The notes below the pieces were generated by a model, which ran no database searches, was not told the DNA's origin, and was given only the letters and a program-made list of their open reading frames with translations. A stretch of DNA of 64,000 bases, from the NCBI GenBank assembly GCA_014654535.1, contig BNBA01000019.1:1-64000 (forward strand). Reading direction: 5' to 3'. This DNA comes from Xanthomonas boreopolis (GTDB lineage Bacteria > Pseudomonadota > Gammaproteobacteria > Xanthomonadales > Xanthomonadaceae). Below are positions 62,627 to 64,000 of this stretch, in pieces. Position 1 is the first letter of the stretch; every line of letters begins with the position of its first letter. A program made the translations under genes and the position numbers.

Positions 62627-62923
62627 ATGAGCAACGACAAGAAGGCCGATTTCTCGGATGTCACCTCCAAGGTCGACAGCACCGCCCAGGTAGTGCAGAA
62701 GGCCGATTTTTCCGATGTCTCCGCGCGGGTGGACAGCACCGCCGAAATCGTGGGCGAACAGTCCTATACCGTGCAGAAGGGCGATTCGCTGTCGAAGATC
62801 GCCAAGCACTTCTACGGCGACGGCAACGCCTGGAAGCGCATCTTCGAGGCCAACCGCGACGTGCTCGACGATCCCGACAAGATCTTCCCCGGCCAGAACC
62901 TGCGCATCCCCGCGAAGTCCTGA
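62627..62923 (+). CDS. LysM-domain protein with a duplicated N-terminal motif
   Basis: This 98-aa protein starts MSNDKKADFSDVTSKVDSTA with AAGGA 10 nt upstream. The first 43 residues hold a tandem repeat: KADFSDVTSKVDSTAQVV then KADFSDVSARVDSTAEIV. A single LysM domain follows at about 47-95 (YTVQKGDSLSKIAKHFYGDGNAWKRIFEANRDVLDDPDKIFPGQNLRIP), like the YgaU/Kbp K+-binding protein LysM end. No signal peptide, so it is cytoplasmic or exported otherwise. It resembles Kbp with the BON domain replaced. It precedes a lipoprotein gene at 24 bp. Confidence 0.85.
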   Translation: MSNDKKADFSDVTSKVDSTAQVVQKADFSDVSARVDSTAEIVGEQSYTVQKGDSLSKIAKHFYGDGNAWKRIFEANRDVLDDPDKIFPGQNLRIPAKS

Positions 62924-62947
62924 TCCGACCACTCAAGGAGAACCACC

Positions 62948-63433
62948 ATGCAGAAGACCCCGCTTTCCGGCGCCGTGATCCTGGGCCTGACCGCCGCGTT
63001 GGCCCTGGCAGGCTGCAAGAAGAAGGACGAGGCCAACGTCGACAGCACCGCCCCGGTCGCCAGCCAGCCGGCGACGCCTGCACCGTCCGAGCCCGCACCG
63101 GCCGCGGCGGCGGTGAGCGTCACGGGCGTGACCGTGGGCAACAACGCCGCCGCCGACAAGTCGGTCGCGCCGGTCGCCACGCTCGGCGCCAAGGACAAGA
63201 TCATCGTCTCGGTGAAGACCGACGGTACCGCCAACAACGTGCCCGTGAACGTCAAGCTGACCTACCAGGACGGCCAGGCCGCCGGCGAGCAGAGCGCCAC
63301 GCTCAACGCCACCGGCGCCGAAACCACCAACATCGAGTTCACCAAGGCCAGCGACTGGCCGGCGGGCAAGTACACCGCCGACGTGACCGTGGACGGCAAG
63401 CCGGCCGGCAGCCAGCAGTTCGAGGTGAAGTAG
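62948..63433 (+). CDS. Small lipoprotein with a C-terminal beta domain
   Basis: This 161-aa protein has a lipoprotein signal MQKTPLSGAVILGLTAALALAGC with a clean lipobox ALAGC. A Lys/Asp and Pro/Ala-rich linker (KKKDEANVDSTAPVASQPATPAPSEPAPAAAA) follows, then a beta-rich domain (VTVGNNAAADKSVAPVATLGAKDKIIVSVKTDGTANNVPVNVKLTYQDG). AAGGAG lies 7 nt before the ATG. It may form an operon with the LysM gene, since both share a NVDSTA/KVDSTA-like segment. No family was recognised. Confidence 0.75.
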   Translation: MQKTPLSGAVILGLTAALALAGCKKKDEANVDSTAPVASQPATPAPSEPAPAAAAVSVTGVTVGNNAAADKSVAPVATLGAKDKIIVSVKTDGTANNVPVNVKLTYQDGQAAGEQSATLNATGAETTNIEFTKASDWPAGKYTADVTVDGKPAGSQQFEVK

Positions 63434-63448
63434 GGCTCAGGGAGCAGC

Positions 63449-63516
63449 ACGCCCGCCGTCTCTCTCCCGGCGGGCGTTCTCGGCTGGAGGCGCAGCGCAA
63501 GCTGCGCCTCTTTTTT
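63449..63516 (+). terminator. Tandem hairpins terminating the LysM-lipoprotein unit
   Basis: Hairpin 1 pairs ACGCCCGCCG (63449-63458) with CGGCGGGCGT (63468-63477). Hairpin 2 pairs GAGGCGCAGC (63487-63496) with GCTGCGCCTC (63501-63510) around a GCAA tetraloop and is followed by TTTTTT to 63516, a textbook terminator. The following stretch 63517-63846 shows no gene I can support and presumably holds the icd promoter. Confidence 0.9.
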
Positions 63517-63702
63517 ATGGATCGTTCGTGCGATCCCTTCGCGAAGCCCACGCGTCCATGGGCGGGGACCTACGGTGAAGTACGGGGGCATTCGCGCTTC
63601 AGGGCCGCGGATCGGTTTTCGATGCAACCTATCCGCATGGATGGAACGCTGGGTTCATGGCGGACTCGGCTTTACCCCATCGCCCCGCAGACGCGACAAT
63701 GA

Positions 63703-64000
<298 letters not shown>

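Overview
The window is high-GC DNA from a gammaproteobacterium, most likely of the Xanthomonadaceae/Lysobacteraceae (Lysobacter, Luteimonas or a relative). This is an inference from gene content and style: an aa3 oxidase operon with DUF2244, small membrane, SURF1 and CtaA/CtaB genes, TonB receptors, a PutA without an N-terminal ribbon-helix-helix domain, E. coli-type QueF, monomeric isocitrate dehydrogenase, and GTGGGAGGGGCTTCAG-type inverted repeats. No rRNA, tRNA, CRISPR array or phage was seen.

Layout. 1-3.5 kb: the tail of an IS481-like transposase, then putA (minus) with a clear terminator. 3.7-12.3 kb: the cytochrome c oxidase cluster (DUF2244, ctaC, ctaD, a 58-aa membrane protein, ctaG, ctaE, an antisense twin-TM gene, SURF1, a thioredoxin-like protein, ctaA, ctaB), covering oxidase subunits, copper delivery and heme A synthesis. 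12.3-19.4 kb (minus): an SBF-type transporter, dnaG, a BrkB-like protein, a Fur-box TonB siderophore receptor, yqeY and rpsU, i.e. a broken-up rpsU-dnaG macromolecular-synthesis region lacking rpoD. 19.5-25 kb (plus): tsaD, folB, a YbdG-like MscS channel, and an ATP-grasp/alpha-E pair. 25-31 kb: GH3 beta-glucosidase with a LacI-type operator, a PQQ-type sugar dehydrogenase and small membrane or stress proteins.

31-44 kb looks like a locus for uptake and breakdown of cell-wall peptides. It has an APC permease, a YkuD L,D-transpeptidase and a MurR/RpiR regulator in one minus-strand operon. An L-Ala-D/L-Glu epimerase and an NlpC/P60 peptidase overlap in a second. Divergent from these are a secreted transglutaminase-fold protein, a large TonB receptor, a class C serine hydrolase and a VanX/DdpX-type D-Ala-D-Ala dipeptidase. 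Two AT-rich palindromes in the 127-bp divergent promoter are candidate operators for the RpiR protein.

44-52 kb: small membrane and EF-hand proteins, a HAD phosphatase behind a 29-bp direct repeat, an MHYT sensor next to a V4R-domain protein, a secreted protein and its frameshifted remnant, and hglS. 52-60 kb: an mdtABC-like RND efflux operon (minus). 60-64 kb: an M20 amidohydrolase, queF, a LysM protein, a lipoprotein and the start of monomeric icd. Two copies of a non-coding multi-hairpin element (about 33.96-34.33 and 51.59-51.86 kb) are the clearest unexplained structure.
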